Notes under the pieces: model-generated | The model's input: only the letters and a program-made list of their open reading frames with translations | Told to the model about the DNA's origin: nothing | Databases searched by the model: none | Translations under genes and position numbers: made by a program | Shown: positions 44,588 to 53,664 of the stretch, in pieces | Layout of the letters: each line of letters begins with the position of its first letter | Position numbering within the stretch: the first letter of the stretch is position 1 | Source: Pseudomonas arsenicoxydans | GTDB lineage: Bacteria > Pseudomonadota > Gammaproteobacteria > Pseudomonadales > Pseudomonadaceae | NCBI RefSeq assembly: GCF_900103875.1 | Contig: NZ_LT629705.1 | Coordinates: 4,969,001 to 5,033,000 of the forward strand | DNA: 64,000 bases | Direction of reading: 5' to 3'

Positions 44588-46486
44588 ATGAAAAACCAAC
44601 TACCCATGACGGATGTTTCTCCCGCTGAAGGACTCAGCCCACACCAGGCCACATTTCGTCTGGGCCGCGCACTCGACACCGGGTTGCGCTGGCTGACTGA
44701 AGGCAGCGCGGCGTTGCTGGTGGTTATCGAAGTCACGCTGCTGTTTTGCAATGTGTTCTCTCGCTACGTGCTCAATCAACCCATCGTCTGGGGAGATGAA
44801 CTGGCCTCGCTGCTGTTTCTGTGGCTGGCGATGCTCGGTTCGGTAGTGGCGATGCGTCGCGGCGAGCACATGCGCCTGACCTCGTTTATCGGGCGCTTGC
44901 CGCTTGAGAAGCGCGCCTTTGTCGACACCTTGGGCGCGGTGATCGTCATCACGTTCATCGGGTTGCTGTTCACGCCGGCCTGGGAATACGTCAGTGACGA
45001 GTGGATCATCACCACGGCGGCCCTGGAAATCCCCAACGCTTTTCGCGTGTCGGCTATCGCGGTCGGTCTGAGCCTGATGCTGATGACCTGTGTCGCGCGG
45101 CTGCTGACCAGCGCCCGGCTGATCGATTTCTCGGTGTCGGTGGCGATGCTGGCCTCCCTGGCCGGGTTGTTGTGGGTGGCTGAAGGTTCTCTGCTGCTGA
45201 TGGGCAACTGGAACCTGGTGGTCTTCTTCATGATCGGCGTAATGGCCATGATCGTCATCGGCGTGCCGATCATGGTCGCGTTCGGCCTGGCGACCGTGGC
45301 GTACCTGTCGACCATGACCAGCACGCCGCTGACCCTGGTGGTCGGGCGGATGGACGAGGGCATGGCGAGCCTGATTCTGCTGGCCATTCCGCTGTTCGTG
45401 TTCCTCGGTGCGTTGATTGAAGCGATGGGCATGGCCCGCGCAATGATCCACTTCCTCTGCTCGCTGATCGGCCATGTCCGTGGCGGCCTGTCTTATGTGC
45501 TGATCGGCGCGATCTACCTGATCTCCGGCATTTCCGGTTCCAAGGCTGCTGACATGGCGGCCATCGCCCCGGCGCTGTTTCCGGAAATGAAGAAACGCGG
45601 CGAGGATGAAAACGAACTGGTGGCGATGCTCAATGCCTCCGGTGCGATGTCGGAAACCATTCCGCCGAGCCTGGTACTGATCACCATCGGTTCGGTGACC
45701 GGGGTGTCGATTTCGGCCCTGTTCACCGGCGGTTTCATGCCGGCAGTGGTGGGCGCCATCGCGATGGCGGCGGTGATCTGGTGGAAAAACCGCAAAGGCG
45801 TGGTCACCACCGGCAAACGCGCCTCGGCCAAGGAAATCGGGCATGCGCTGCTGGTGGCGTTACCGGCCCTGGCCCTGCCCTTCGTGATCCGCACCGCCGT
45901 GGTCGAAGGGGTGGCCACCGCCACCGAAGTCGCCGCCATCGGCGTGGCCTACACCTTCATCGTCGGGTTGCTGTGCTACCGCTGCTTTGACTGGCGTCGG
46001 CTGTACCCGATCCTGGTCAGCACCGCGTCGCTGTCCGGCGCGATCCTGATCATCATCGGTAGTGCGACCGCCATGGCCTGGGCGTTGACCCAGTCGGGCT
46101 TCTCCCACCAATTGGCGCAAGTGATGTCGACCGTGCCCGGTGGCGCGCTGGGGTTCCTGATCATCTCCGCCGTGGCGTTCATCCTCCTGGGCAGTTTCCT
46201 GGAAGGCATCCCGGCCATCGTGCTGTTCGGGCCACTGCTGTTTCCGATTGCCAAGACCATGGGCATCAACGACGTGCATTACGCGATGGTCGCGATCTTC
46301 GCCATGGGCCTGGGCTTGTTCGCCCCACCGTTTGGCGTGGGTTTCTATGCCGCGTGCGCCATCGCCAAGGTCGACCCCAGCGGCGCCATGCGCCGGGTCT
46401 GGCCGTATCTGGGCGCGCTCGTTGTCGCCCTCGGGGTGCTGATCGCCGTGCCATGGATCTCCATCGGTTTCCTGCCCACCACCTGA
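44588..46486 (+). CDS. TRAP transporter permease, DctQ-DctM fusion
   Basis: 632 residues. The first 200 or so form the small DctQ part with four helices (VLNQPIVWGDELASLLFLWLA), then comes the large DctM part with about 12 helices (GVPIMVAFGLATVAYLS, RMDEGMASLILLAIPLFVFLGALIEAMGMA, SGSKAADMAAIAPALFPEMKKRG). Fused QM permeases are a known TRAP variant. Na+-coupled import of an organic acid. 15 bp after the binding protein gene. Confidence 0.93.
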   Translation: MKNQLPMTDVSPAEGLSPHQATFRLGRALDTGLRWLTEGSAALLVVIEVTLLFCNVFSRYVLNQPIVWGDELASLLFLWLAMLGSVVAMRRGEHMRLTSFIGRLPLEKRAFVDTLGAVIVITFIGLLFTPAWEYVSDEWIITTAALEIPNAFRVSAIAVGLSLMLMTCVARLLTSARLIDFSVSVAMLASLAGLLWVAEGSLLLMGNWNLVVFFMIGVMAMIVIGVPIMVAFGLATVAYLSTMTSTPLTLVVGRMDEGMASLILLAIPLFVFLGALIEAMGMARAMIHFLCSLIGHVRGGLSYVLIGAIYLISGISGSKAADMAAIAPALFPEMKKRGEDENELVAMLNASGAMSETIPPSLVLITIGSVTGVSISALFTGGFMPAVVGAIAMAAVIWWKNRKGVVTTGKRASAKEIGHALLVALPALALPFVIRTAVVEGVATATEVAAIGVAYTFIVGLLCYRCFDWRRLYPILVSTASLSGAILIIIGSATAMAWALTQSGFSHQLAQVMSTVPGGALGFLIISAVAFILLGSFLEGIPAIVLFGPLLFPIAKTMGINDVHYAMVAIFAMGLGLFAPPFGVGFYAACAIAKVDPSGAMRRVWPYLGALVVALGVLIAVPWISIGFLPTT

Positions 46487-46526
46487 ATCACTCTTTGACT
46501 GTCAGCACTCAAATACGAGGTTTCTC

Positions 46527-46985
46527 ATGAATTTCTCCACGCTCGAAGCAGGCACCGCCACCGAACGCAAACTGGTCGTCGACAAGGAACGCACCATCTC
46601 GTTTCTGGGCGAAGACTTGCGCATCTACGCCACGCCTCGCCTGGTGGACGACATCGAACTGACGTGCCTGGACTACCTGCTGACCTTCCTCGATGAGGGC
46701 GAAAACACCGTCGGGGCCGCGGTCGATATCCGCCACGTCGGCGCCACGCTGCTGGGCATGTCAGTCAGCATCGTCGCCACAATCACCCGCATCGAGGGGC
46801 GCAGCGTCACGTTCAACGTCGAGGTACGCGATGACGTCGAACTGGTCGCGACAGCAGCCCATACCCGGGTGGTGGTGAACGTCGCCAAACTGCGCAGCCG
46901 CGTGCAGGCCAAGGCTGATGCGGCCGCCGCCGGAGAAGTCGAAGACGGCGTGCTCAGCCCTTCACAATTCGCCGCCTCGCGCTGA
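46527..46985 (+). CDS. FlK-like hotdog thioesterase
   Basis: 152 residues. The segment IYATPRLVDDIELTCLDYLL then TVGAAVDIRHVGAT is the active-site region of the fluoroacetyl-CoA thioesterase (FlK) group, with Glu44 and His70 at the positions of its catalytic Glu and His. It would cleave an acyl-CoA, either the pathway product or a toxic dead-end ester. Lies in the operon after the TRAP permease (40-bp gap). Confidence 0.85.
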   Translation: MNFSTLEAGTATERKLVVDKERTISFLGEDLRIYATPRLVDDIELTCLDYLLTFLDEGENTVGAAVDIRHVGATLLGMSVSIVATITRIEGRSVTFNVEVRDDVELVATAAHTRVVVNVAKLRSRVQAKADAAAAGEVEDGVLSPSQFAASR

Positions 46986-47000
46986 ACAAGGGCCCACGTC

Positions 47001-47960
47001 ATGATCACGCTGCACGAACGCAATGGCCTGCCCAACCTTGCGGCCGAGGATGCGCTGCCGATTGTCGATGCTCACCACCACTTGTGGGACTTGGGCAACG
47101 GGCGTTATCCGTGGCTGCAGGATGAGTATCACGAAGATTTTTTCCTCGGCGACTATCGCAGCCTTTGCCGTGATTTCTTGCCGGAAGACTTTCTCGCCCT
47201 GACCGAAAAACAACGGTTGGTCGGCACGGTGCATGTCGAGGCGGAACGGGCCCGCGATGAGCAGGTGGCCGAGACACGCTGGCTGGAACAGGTGAATGCG
47301 CGTTACGGCTTCCCGAATGCCATCGTTGCCCATGCCTGGTTCGACCGTGAGGACAGCGCGCAGATTCTTGCGGCCCAGGCCGCCAGGCCGCTGGTCAAAG
47401 GCATTCGCTCCAAACCCGTCACGTCGCCATCGCCCGAAGTGTCGATTGCGGGCGCCAAGGGCACCATGCAGGACCCGAAATGGCTGGAAGGTTTTGCGCG
47501 CCTGGCCGATCACGACCTGTCGTGGGACTTGCGCGTGCCACCGTGGCATTTGGTCGAGGCCGCTGAAGTAGCGGCGATGTTTCCGCAGATCCGCATCGCG
47601 CTCAATCACACCGGTTTTGCCTGGGATCGCAGTCCGCAAGGCATGGCCCGGTGGCGCAAAGGTCTGGAAGCCCTGGCCCTGCAACCCAACGTGCACATCA
47701 AACTGTCGGAGTTCGGGTTGAAAGACTCGCCCTGGCACTACGACGACAACCGGATCGTGGTGCTGACCGCGCTGGAGATCTTCGGCCCCGAGCGCTGCAT
47801 GTTCGCCAGCAACTTCCCGGTCGCCGGATTGCGCGCGTCCTACGACACGATTGCCGACGGCATGGCCGCGATGCTCGCGCCTCTGGGCCGGGCTGTACAA
47901 GAAGCCGTATTCGCCGGCAATGCACGACGTTTTTATCGTCTGGAGGAACAGCATGGATGA
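47001..47960 (+). CDS. COG3618-type amidohydrolase/lactonase, copy 1
   Basis: 319 residues. A TIM-barrel metal-dependent hydrolase: IVDAHHHLWD supplies the HxH pair (His25/His27); central GIRSKP and SWDLRVPPWHL strands; LNHTGF; near the C-terminus RCMFASNFPV. The family includes L-fuconolactonase, 2-pyrone-4,6-dicarboxylate hydrolase and sulfomuconolactonase, all lactone hydrolases. In those the last motif has Asp (GSDWP); here it is Asn. A tandem paralogue follows with an 8-bp overlap. Confidence 0.9.
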   Translation: MITLHERNGLPNLAAEDALPIVDAHHHLWDLGNGRYPWLQDEYHEDFFLGDYRSLCRDFLPEDFLALTEKQRLVGTVHVEAERARDEQVAETRWLEQVNARYGFPNAIVAHAWFDREDSAQILAAQAARPLVKGIRSKPVTSPSPEVSIAGAKGTMQDPKWLEGFARLADHDLSWDLRVPPWHLVEAAEVAAMFPQIRIALNHTGFAWDRSPQGMARWRKGLEALALQPNVHIKLSEFGLKDSPWHYDDNRIVVLTALEIFGPERCMFASNFPVAGLRASYDTIADGMAAMLAPLGRAVQEAVFAGNARRFYRLEEQHG

Positions 47961-48894
47961 CCGTGCACGCTTTCTGGCCAGTGGCGAGGATGCGGACTTG
48001 CCCATCGTCGACGCTCACCAGCATTACTTCGATATCGAACAGCATTACTACCCGTGGCTGAACGACCGGCCGTTGCGGCCTTTTCGCTACGGCGATTATT
48101 CGGCGATCTGCCGCAATTTTCTGCCCCAGGACTATCGCCGGCTGACAGGCCACCATCGCATCGTGCAGACGGTCGTCATCGAAGGTGAATGGGACCCCGC
48201 GACGCCCACCGATGAAGTGAGGTTCGTCGAGTCGCTGGCACACGACGAACCCACCCTGGCGGCAATGGTCGCGCAGGCCTGGCTCGATCGTGAAGACGCC
48301 TCGCAGCTCTTGCGCCAATACGGCGACCATCCGCTGGTACGCGGCGTACGCCACAAACCGGCGGTGACCAGCCTTGAAGCCTGGCGCGAAGATTTCGTCG
48401 CGCCAGGTTCGATGCGCGATCCGCGCTGGCGCGAGGGTTACGCCCAACTCGCTGCAAATGGCCTGCACTTCGAGTTGCAGGCGCCCTGGTGGCATCTGGC
48501 GGAAGCCGCCGAGTTGGCCAGGGACTTCCCGGACGTGACCCTCGTGGTCAATCACACGGCGCTGCCGGCGGATCGTTCGGAAGAAGGCTTGGCTGGCTGG
48601 CGGAAAAACCTCGCCTTGCTGGCACGGGAGCCGAATGTCGCGCTGAAGATTTCCGGCATCTGCATACCGGGCAAGGCGTGGCCCGTGGAGGCGAACCGGG
48701 TCGTGGTCAACGATGCGATTTCGATTGTCGACGTCAGCCGCTGCGCATTTGCCAGCAATTACCCGGTGGACGGCGTCGTCAACGGCATGAGCGAGATCTT
48801 CGATGGCTTCAAAACGATCACCCGCGACCGCTCCCCAACCGATCGGCTCGCCCTGTTTCATGACAACGCCCGGCGCATTTACCGGCTTGCTTGA
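47953..48894 (+). CDS. COG3618-type amidohydrolase/lactonase, copy 2
   Basis: 313 residues from ATG 47953, inside the end of copy 1. LPIVDAHQHYFD gives the HxH pair (His22/His24); FRYGDYSAICRNFLPQDY, VQTVVIEGEWDP, VRGVRHKP and CAFASNYPVDG parallel copy 1, so the genes arose by tandem duplication and then diverged. The second metal-site motif again has Asn in place of Asp. The two may form a heteromer or act on successive lactones. Confidence 0.9.
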   Translation: MDDRARFLASGEDADLPIVDAHQHYFDIEQHYYPWLNDRPLRPFRYGDYSAICRNFLPQDYRRLTGHHRIVQTVVIEGEWDPATPTDEVRFVESLAHDEPTLAAMVAQAWLDREDASQLLRQYGDHPLVRGVRHKPAVTSLEAWREDFVAPGSMRDPRWREGYAQLAANGLHFELQAPWWHLAEAAELARDFPDVTLVVNHTALPADRSEEGLAGWRKNLALLAREPNVALKISGICIPGKAWPVEANRVVVNDAISIVDVSRCAFASNYPVDGVVNGMSEIFDGFKTITRDRSPTDRLALFHDNARRIYRLA

Positions 48895-48924
48895 CCCTCA
48901 TTGAACAGCCCTTCAGGAGTTCCC

Positions 48925-50502
48925 ATGTTTGAAGTTTCAGGCCACAACTACATCGCCGGCGCGCGTTCCGCACAAGGTTCGACCACCTTGCAAAGTCACG
49001 ACGCGCGCACCGGCGAAGCACTGCCGTATCACTTCCACCAGGCGACCGTGGATGAAGTGAACGCGGCCGCAGAAGCAGCGGCCACGGCTTACCCAATCTT
49101 CCGGCAGCTTTCAGCTGCACGCCGCGCGCAGTTTCTGGACGCCATTGCCACCGAGCTTGATGCGCTGGACGACACGTTCATTGCCCTGGTGTGCCAGGAA
49201 ACCGCCCTGCCCGCCGGCCGCATTCAGGGGGAGCGCGCCCGCACCAGCGGCCAGATGCGCCTGTTCGCCACAATGCTGCGTCGCGGCGACTTCTATGGTG
49301 CGCGCATCGACCGTGCATTGCCGGACCGCCAACCGTTGCCGCGTCCCGACCTGCGCCAATACCGCACCGGACTCGGCCCGGTCGCGGTGTTCGGTGCCAG
49401 CAACTTCCCGCTGGCCTTCTCGACTGCCGGCGGCGACACCGCCTCGGCGCTGGCTGCGGGCTGCCCGGTGGTGTTCAAGGCCCACAGCGGCCACATGGCC
49501 ACCGCCGATTACGTCACCGATGCAATCACCCGTGCCGCGCGCAAGACCGGCATGCCCGAAGGCATTTTCAGCCTGCTTTACGGCAGCGTCGGCGAGGCAC
49601 TGGTCAAGCATCCGGCGATCCAGGCAGTCGGTTTCACCGGTTCGTTGCGCGGTGGTCGGACCTTGTGTGACATGGCGGCAGCACGCCCTCAACCGATCCC
49701 GGTGTTCGCCGAAATGAGCAGCATCAACCCTGTCGTGCTGATGCCCGACGCACTCAAGGTTCGCGGTGACAAGATTGCGGCCGACCTGAGCGCTTCCGTG
49801 GTGCTGGGTGCAGGTCAGTTCTGCACCAATCCCGGTCTGGTGCTGGGCATTCGTTCGCCCGAATTCAGCGCTTTCCTCGAACGCTTCAGCGCTTTGATGA
49901 GCGCACAACCGGCGCAAACCATGCTCAACAGCGGCGCCTTGAAAAGCTATTGCCATGGCCTCGACAACCTGCACACTCACCCCGGCATCACGCACCTGGC
50001 CGGCGCTGCGCAACAGGGCAATCAGGCGCAGCCGCAAGTGTTCAAGGCCAACGTCAGCCTGTTGATCAACGGTGACGAGTTGCTTCAGGAAGAAGTCTTC
50101 GGCCCGACCACCCTGATCGTCGAAGTCGCCGATCACGCCGAACTGCTCCAGGCCCTGCACGGTTTGCGCGGCCAATTGACCGCGACGCTGATGGTCGAAG
50201 ATTCGGACGTCGCGACCCTGGGCGACATTCTGCCGCTGCTGGAACAGAAAGTCGGACGTGTGCTGTTCAACGGCTATCCGACTGGCGTGGAAGTCTGCGA
50301 TGCCGTGGTCCACGGCGGTCCTTACCCGGCGACATCGGATTCGCGCGGCACCTCGGTCGGGACGTTGGCAATCGACCGCTTCCTGCGCCCCGTGTGTTAC
50401 CAGAACTGCCCCGACAGCTTGTTGCCGGACGCCCTGAAGAATGCCAACCCGTTGAGCATTGCCCGACTGGTTGACGGCGTCAGTTGTCGCGATGCGCTGT
50501 AA
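48925..50502 (+). CDS. NADP-type aldehyde dehydrogenase, 2-ketoglutarate semialdehyde dehydrogenase-like
   Basis: 525 residues from ATG 48925 with AGGAG upstream. Catalytic Cys in GAGQFCTNPGLV and Glu in FAEMSSINPVVL; GFTGSLRGGR is the cofactor loop. The long form with a C-terminal DALKNANPLSIARLVDG belongs to the alpha-ketoglutarate semialdehyde dehydrogenase branch used in sugar-acid and hydroxyproline catabolism, though related substrates are possible. Last enzyme gene of the operon; 30 bp after copy 2 of the amidohydrolase. Confidence 0.93.
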   Translation: MFEVSGHNYIAGARSAQGSTTLQSHDARTGEALPYHFHQATVDEVNAAAEAAATAYPIFRQLSAARRAQFLDAIATELDALDDTFIALVCQETALPAGRIQGERARTSGQMRLFATMLRRGDFYGARIDRALPDRQPLPRPDLRQYRTGLGPVAVFGASNFPLAFSTAGGDTASALAAGCPVVFKAHSGHMATADYVTDAITRAARKTGMPEGIFSLLYGSVGEALVKHPAIQAVGFTGSLRGGRTLCDMAAARPQPIPVFAEMSSINPVVLMPDALKVRGDKIAADLSASVVLGAGQFCTNPGLVLGIRSPEFSAFLERFSALMSAQPAQTMLNSGALKSYCHGLDNLHTHPGITHLAGAAQQGNQAQPQVFKANVSLLINGDELLQEEVFGPTTLIVEVADHAELLQALHGLRGQLTATLMVEDSDVATLGDILPLLEQKVGRVLFNGYPTGVEVCDAVVHGGPYPATSDSRGTSVGTLAIDRFLRPVCYQNCPDSLLPDALKNANPLSIARLVDGVSCRDAL

Positions 50503-50632
50503 ATCGCGGCAACCCGGCTTCAACTAACACCGACGGTTAACAACAACTCCCGCGCCTGTGAACAACAGGCGCCGGATTCGCTCGTCCTGAAAACCGCTTC
50601 ACCCCCACAACAACAAAAACAGAGGAAGTCTC

Positions 50633-51205
50633 ATGCACGTTCAACTTCACCCGAAACACCGCGTTTGCAAATTGATGCTGGCCGTGGCCGCCGCCGTGAT
50701 GATCAACACCACAGGCATGCAACTGGCCGCCGCTGAAACCACTCCCGCCGCGACGACAGCCCCCATGCAATGTGCCACTGAAGCCACACCGCGTTACACC
50801 AAGACCCCCACCGGCTACCTCATGGTCCTGCGCATGGGCGATAACGCCTTCAAGGAACTGACCAAACTGGCCATCGCCGAAAAAATCCCCAGCGCCTCCA
50901 TCACCGGCATCGGCTTCGGCAATGTGAAGTTCGGTTTCTGGAACAAGGACAAGAAAGACTTCGACGCCAAGATCTTGAACAGCGTCGAGATGGCGAGCAT
51001 CACCGGCTCCGTGGCATGGAAGAACGATCAGCCTTCGATCCATATGCACGGCGTCGCCGGTGACGCCACGTTCCAGGCATACGGCGGCCACATCCTTGAC
51101 TTCGAGGTCACCACCGGCTCGATGGAAATCACCGTGATCGTCCATCAGCTTCGTCTGGAACGCGGCATTGACCCGTGCATCGGCGCCAACGTGCTGGGTA
51201 TCTAA
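50633..51205 (+). CDS. Secreted PPC/DUF296-domain protein
   Basis: 190 residues. N-terminal signal (about 1-34, MLAVAAAVMINTTGMQLAAA) and then a PPC/DUF296 domain: YLMVLRMGDNAFKELTKLA, IPSASITGIGFGNVKFGFWN, SIHMHGVAGD and YGGHILDFEV. The domain is best known from plant AT-hook proteins and cytoplasmic bacterial trimers, where the His residues may bind metal. Export of such a domain is unusual. It lies between the dehydrogenase gene and an OprD porin gene and may belong to the uptake or sensing part of the cluster. Confidence 0.83.
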   Translation: MHVQLHPKHRVCKLMLAVAAAVMINTTGMQLAAAETTPAATTAPMQCATEATPRYTKTPTGYLMVLRMGDNAFKELTKLAIAEKIPSASITGIGFGNVKFGFWNKDKKDFDAKILNSVEMASITGSVAWKNDQPSIHMHGVAGDATFQAYGGHILDFEVTTGSMEITVIVHQLRLERGIDPCIGANVLGI

Positions 51206-51303
51206 CTCAAGCTGCACGCTCCCGCATGCCGTTTTCCTTGCCGGCATTCGCTGCGGCGGGAGCCACTCTCCCCTATTCAAACTACAAAAAAAGGGCGGTT
51301 TCG

Positions 51304-52611
51304 ATGAGCAATAAAACCACGGCGATAACAGTTGCACTGGGCGCCATTGCATTGAGCACCCAGGCGCACGCCGACTTCCTGAGTGACAGCAAAGCCACCT
51401 TGGGATTGAGGAACTTCTATTTCAACAACGACAACCGCGACGGCACGGCCGCGCCTTCGAAAACCGAGGAATGGGCGCAGGGCTTCATGCTCGATTACAA
51501 GTCGGGCTATACCGATGGCACGGTCGGTTTTGGCGTTGATGCATTGGGCTTGATGGGGATCACGCTGGACAGTGGCAAAGGACGGCATGTCGGCAGTTCG
51601 ATGATCCCTTCGGACAGCGACAACCGCGCCGTCGACGAGTGGAGCCGGCTGGGGTTGACCGGCAAGGTCAAGGTCTCGAAAACCGAATTGCGCCTGGGCA
51701 CGCTGATGCCGAAGTTACCGATCCTGGTAGCCAACGACGGGCGCCTGCTGCCGCAAACCTTTGAAGGTGGCCAGGTCACCTCGGGCGAGTTCAAGGATTT
51801 GACCTTCACCGCCGGGCGAATCGAACACGCCACCGGTCGCGGTTCAACCGACCAGACGGGTTTGGCCGCCACCGGCGGCACCCGTGAAAGCAATGCGTTC
51901 GACTTCGCCGGCGGCGACTGGAAAATCACCAAGGACCTGACCGCGCAGTATTACTACGCCAACCTGGACGACTACTACACCCAACAGTTTTTCGGCTTGA
52001 TCCACACACTGACGATCTCGGAAGGACAGTCGCTGAAAACCGACTTGCGCTACTTCAAGACCGATTCCTCCGGCAAAAACAGTTCGGGCACCTCGGGCTA
52101 CAGGATCAGCGGCTTTACCAAAGGCAATGATGGCGAGATCGACAATAAAACCTGGAGCGCCGCGCTGATTTACACCGTGGGTGGCCACGGCATCACCGCC
52201 GGCTATCAAAGCGTTTCCAGTGGCAGCAACTTCACGCAGCTCAATCAGGGCAACCTGGCCGATAAAGGAGCTGGCGGCAGCAGTCTTTACCTGTACACCG
52301 ACCGTCTGATTCAAACCTTCACCCGCGCGGGCGAGCGCACCGCCTTCGGTCAATACGCCTACGACTTCGCGGCCATGGGTGTACCCGGACTGAAAGCTTC
52401 CGTCATCTACCTGAGTGGGGACGATATCAAGACGACCTCGGGTGACTCCCAGAAGGAATGGGAGCGCGACATTGCCCTGGACTATGTGATTCAGTCCGGT
52501 TCGCTTAAAGGAGTCGGTTTTGGATGGCGCAACGGCAAGTCCAACAGCGAAGCGACGCGTGACCAGGATCAGAATCGCTTGATCGTGAGCTACAGCATTC
52601 CCTTGCTTTAA
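51304..52611 (+). CDS. OprD-family outer membrane porin
   Basis: 435 residues from ATG 51304. Signal peptide to ALSTQAHA-DFL; then SKATLGLRNFYFNNDNRDG, EEWAQGFMLDYKSGYTDGTVGFGVDALGL and a C-terminal NRLIVSYSIPLL that fits an 18-strand barrel. OprD members pass basic amino acids (OccD) or carboxylates and aromatics (OccK). Placement at the end of the TRAP cluster suggests it supplies the same carboxylate. Confidence 0.92.
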   Translation: MSNKTTAITVALGAIALSTQAHADFLSDSKATLGLRNFYFNNDNRDGTAAPSKTEEWAQGFMLDYKSGYTDGTVGFGVDALGLMGITLDSGKGRHVGSSMIPSDSDNRAVDEWSRLGLTGKVKVSKTELRLGTLMPKLPILVANDGRLLPQTFEGGQVTSGEFKDLTFTAGRIEHATGRGSTDQTGLAATGGTRESNAFDFAGGDWKITKDLTAQYYYANLDDYYTQQFFGLIHTLTISEGQSLKTDLRYFKTDSSGKNSSGTSGYRISGFTKGNDGEIDNKTWSAALIYTVGGHGITAGYQSVSSGSNFTQLNQGNLADKGAGGSSLYLYTDRLIQTFTRAGERTAFGQYAYDFAAMGVPGLKASVIYLSGDDIKTTSGDSQKEWERDIALDYVIQSGSLKGVGFGWRNGKSNSEATRDQDQNRLIVSYSIPLL

Positions 52612-52637
52612 CCATCCACGAACTGTGTAGGAGCTGT

Positions 52638-52736
52638 GTAGGAGCTGTCGAGTGAAACGAGGCTGCGATCTTTTGATCTTGCTTTTAAAGATCAAGATCA
52701 AAAGATCGCAGCCTCGTTTCTCTCGACAGCTCCTAC
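52638..52736. repeat. Long inverted repeat, family B, copy 3
   Basis: Arms of 43-49 bp: GTAGGAGCTGTCGAGTGAAA...GATCTT and its complement, one mismatch in the shared 33 bp (GAGTG versus GAGAG) and extended by GATC-rich sequence toward a short centre. Starts 27 bp after the OprD stop; a partial GTAGGAGCTGT repeat just before shows a small tandem duplication of the arm start. Confidence 0.9.
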
Positions 52737-52862
52737 AGGGTTATAGGTGGCTTTGGAGATTCGTTCTCTGGCAATAAACTGTCAATCAGCTGAACCCGTT
52801 TCTACTTCGCATAGAGCGAGTATGGGCGATTGATAAATCAGGATAAAAAAAAATAAATCAGG

Positions 52863-53171
52863 TTGGTCTGGTAGGTTTCACTGACCAGCATCCTCGCCTT
52901 GAACGTCAACTCCGGCACCGCCGCTGTCGAGGCATAGACGCGTGATGCGCTTGCGCGCATCGATGTCTTGCTCGAAGAAGCCGGTTCGTCCAGAAAGCAG
53001 ATGCTGCAGACTACTATCTGGCTGGCTGACATGGCAGATTTCGAAGCGATGAAAGCCGTGTGGGATGCCTGGGTCCCAACGGGGCACGCGCCGGCTCGCG
53101 CCTGTGGTGAGGCGAAACTGGCGGACCCACGGTTATTGGTGGAAATCATCGTTTGCGCGGCGAAAGGCTGA
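52863..53171 (+). pseudogene. RidA/YjgF-family remnant
   Basis: From 52938 the frame reads [40 protein letters not shown] and [10 protein letters not shown], a clear RidA C-terminal two thirds. Directly before it GCA is followed by TAG (52935-52937) where CAG would give the usual QTRD, and a second TAG occurs at 52872; the conserved first strands are unrecognisable. A TTG at 52968 could start a 67-residue fragment, but it would lack half the fold. RidA removes reactive enamine/imine intermediates, so it may once have served the cluster. Confidence 0.78.
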
Positions 53172-53288
53172 GTTTTCCAGCAGACGCTTTTGAACGTATA
53201 ACGCATCATCAGGGAACTCCTGACAGCCCCCATGCATCCTAAATTATGAGGTACTTCTTTTTTGCTTCACGCTTCAGAGGACTTTGCC

Positions 53289-53603
53289 ATGCGCCGTCTG
53301 ATCATCGTTTCATCATTCATATTGTGCTTACCCTTCGGTTCGGCCTTCGCCAAAGTGGATGCTGGCGATGTCGCCACCTCAGCCGGGGTTTCTGCGTCGC
53401 TGTACTCGACGTTCAAGGATCACAAACTGGCGATTCCCGCCCGTGATGATGCCTCCAGCTTCGTGGCCAGTGGCGGTACGATTCGTGGGGTGTACCTGGA
53501 ATCGGTGTTGAATCAGATCCGCCAGGACAATCCCGGCCTCAAAGCCAGCGACGAAGAGTTGGCCAGAGCCATCCTCATTCAGGAAAGCACTGCTGGTCAG
53601 TAA
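53289..53603 (+). CDS. DUF2388 family small exported protein
   Basis: 104 residues from ATG 53289, preceded by AGAGGA. Signal peptide MRRLIIVSSFILCLPFGSAFA. The mature part has the family pattern STFKDHKLAIPARDDASSFVASGGTIRGVYLESVLNQIR. Such proteins occur in several copies in Pseudomonas genomes; function unknown. Confidence 0.87.
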   Translation: MRRLIIVSSFILCLPFGSAFAKVDAGDVATSAGVSASLYSTFKDHKLAIPARDDASSFVASGGTIRGVYLESVLNQIRQDNPGLKASDEELARAILIQESTAGQ

Positions 53604-53664
53604 GGATTGAAAAATGTAACGGTGGGGCTTGCGACACCTGGATAGTTTGCAGCCCTGCCCGGTT

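Noticed and set aside
52968..53171. Functional short RidA protein from TTG 52968
   Set aside because: Only the C-terminal two thirds of the fold is encoded and the sequence continues upstream through an in-frame TAG, so a pseudogene fits better.
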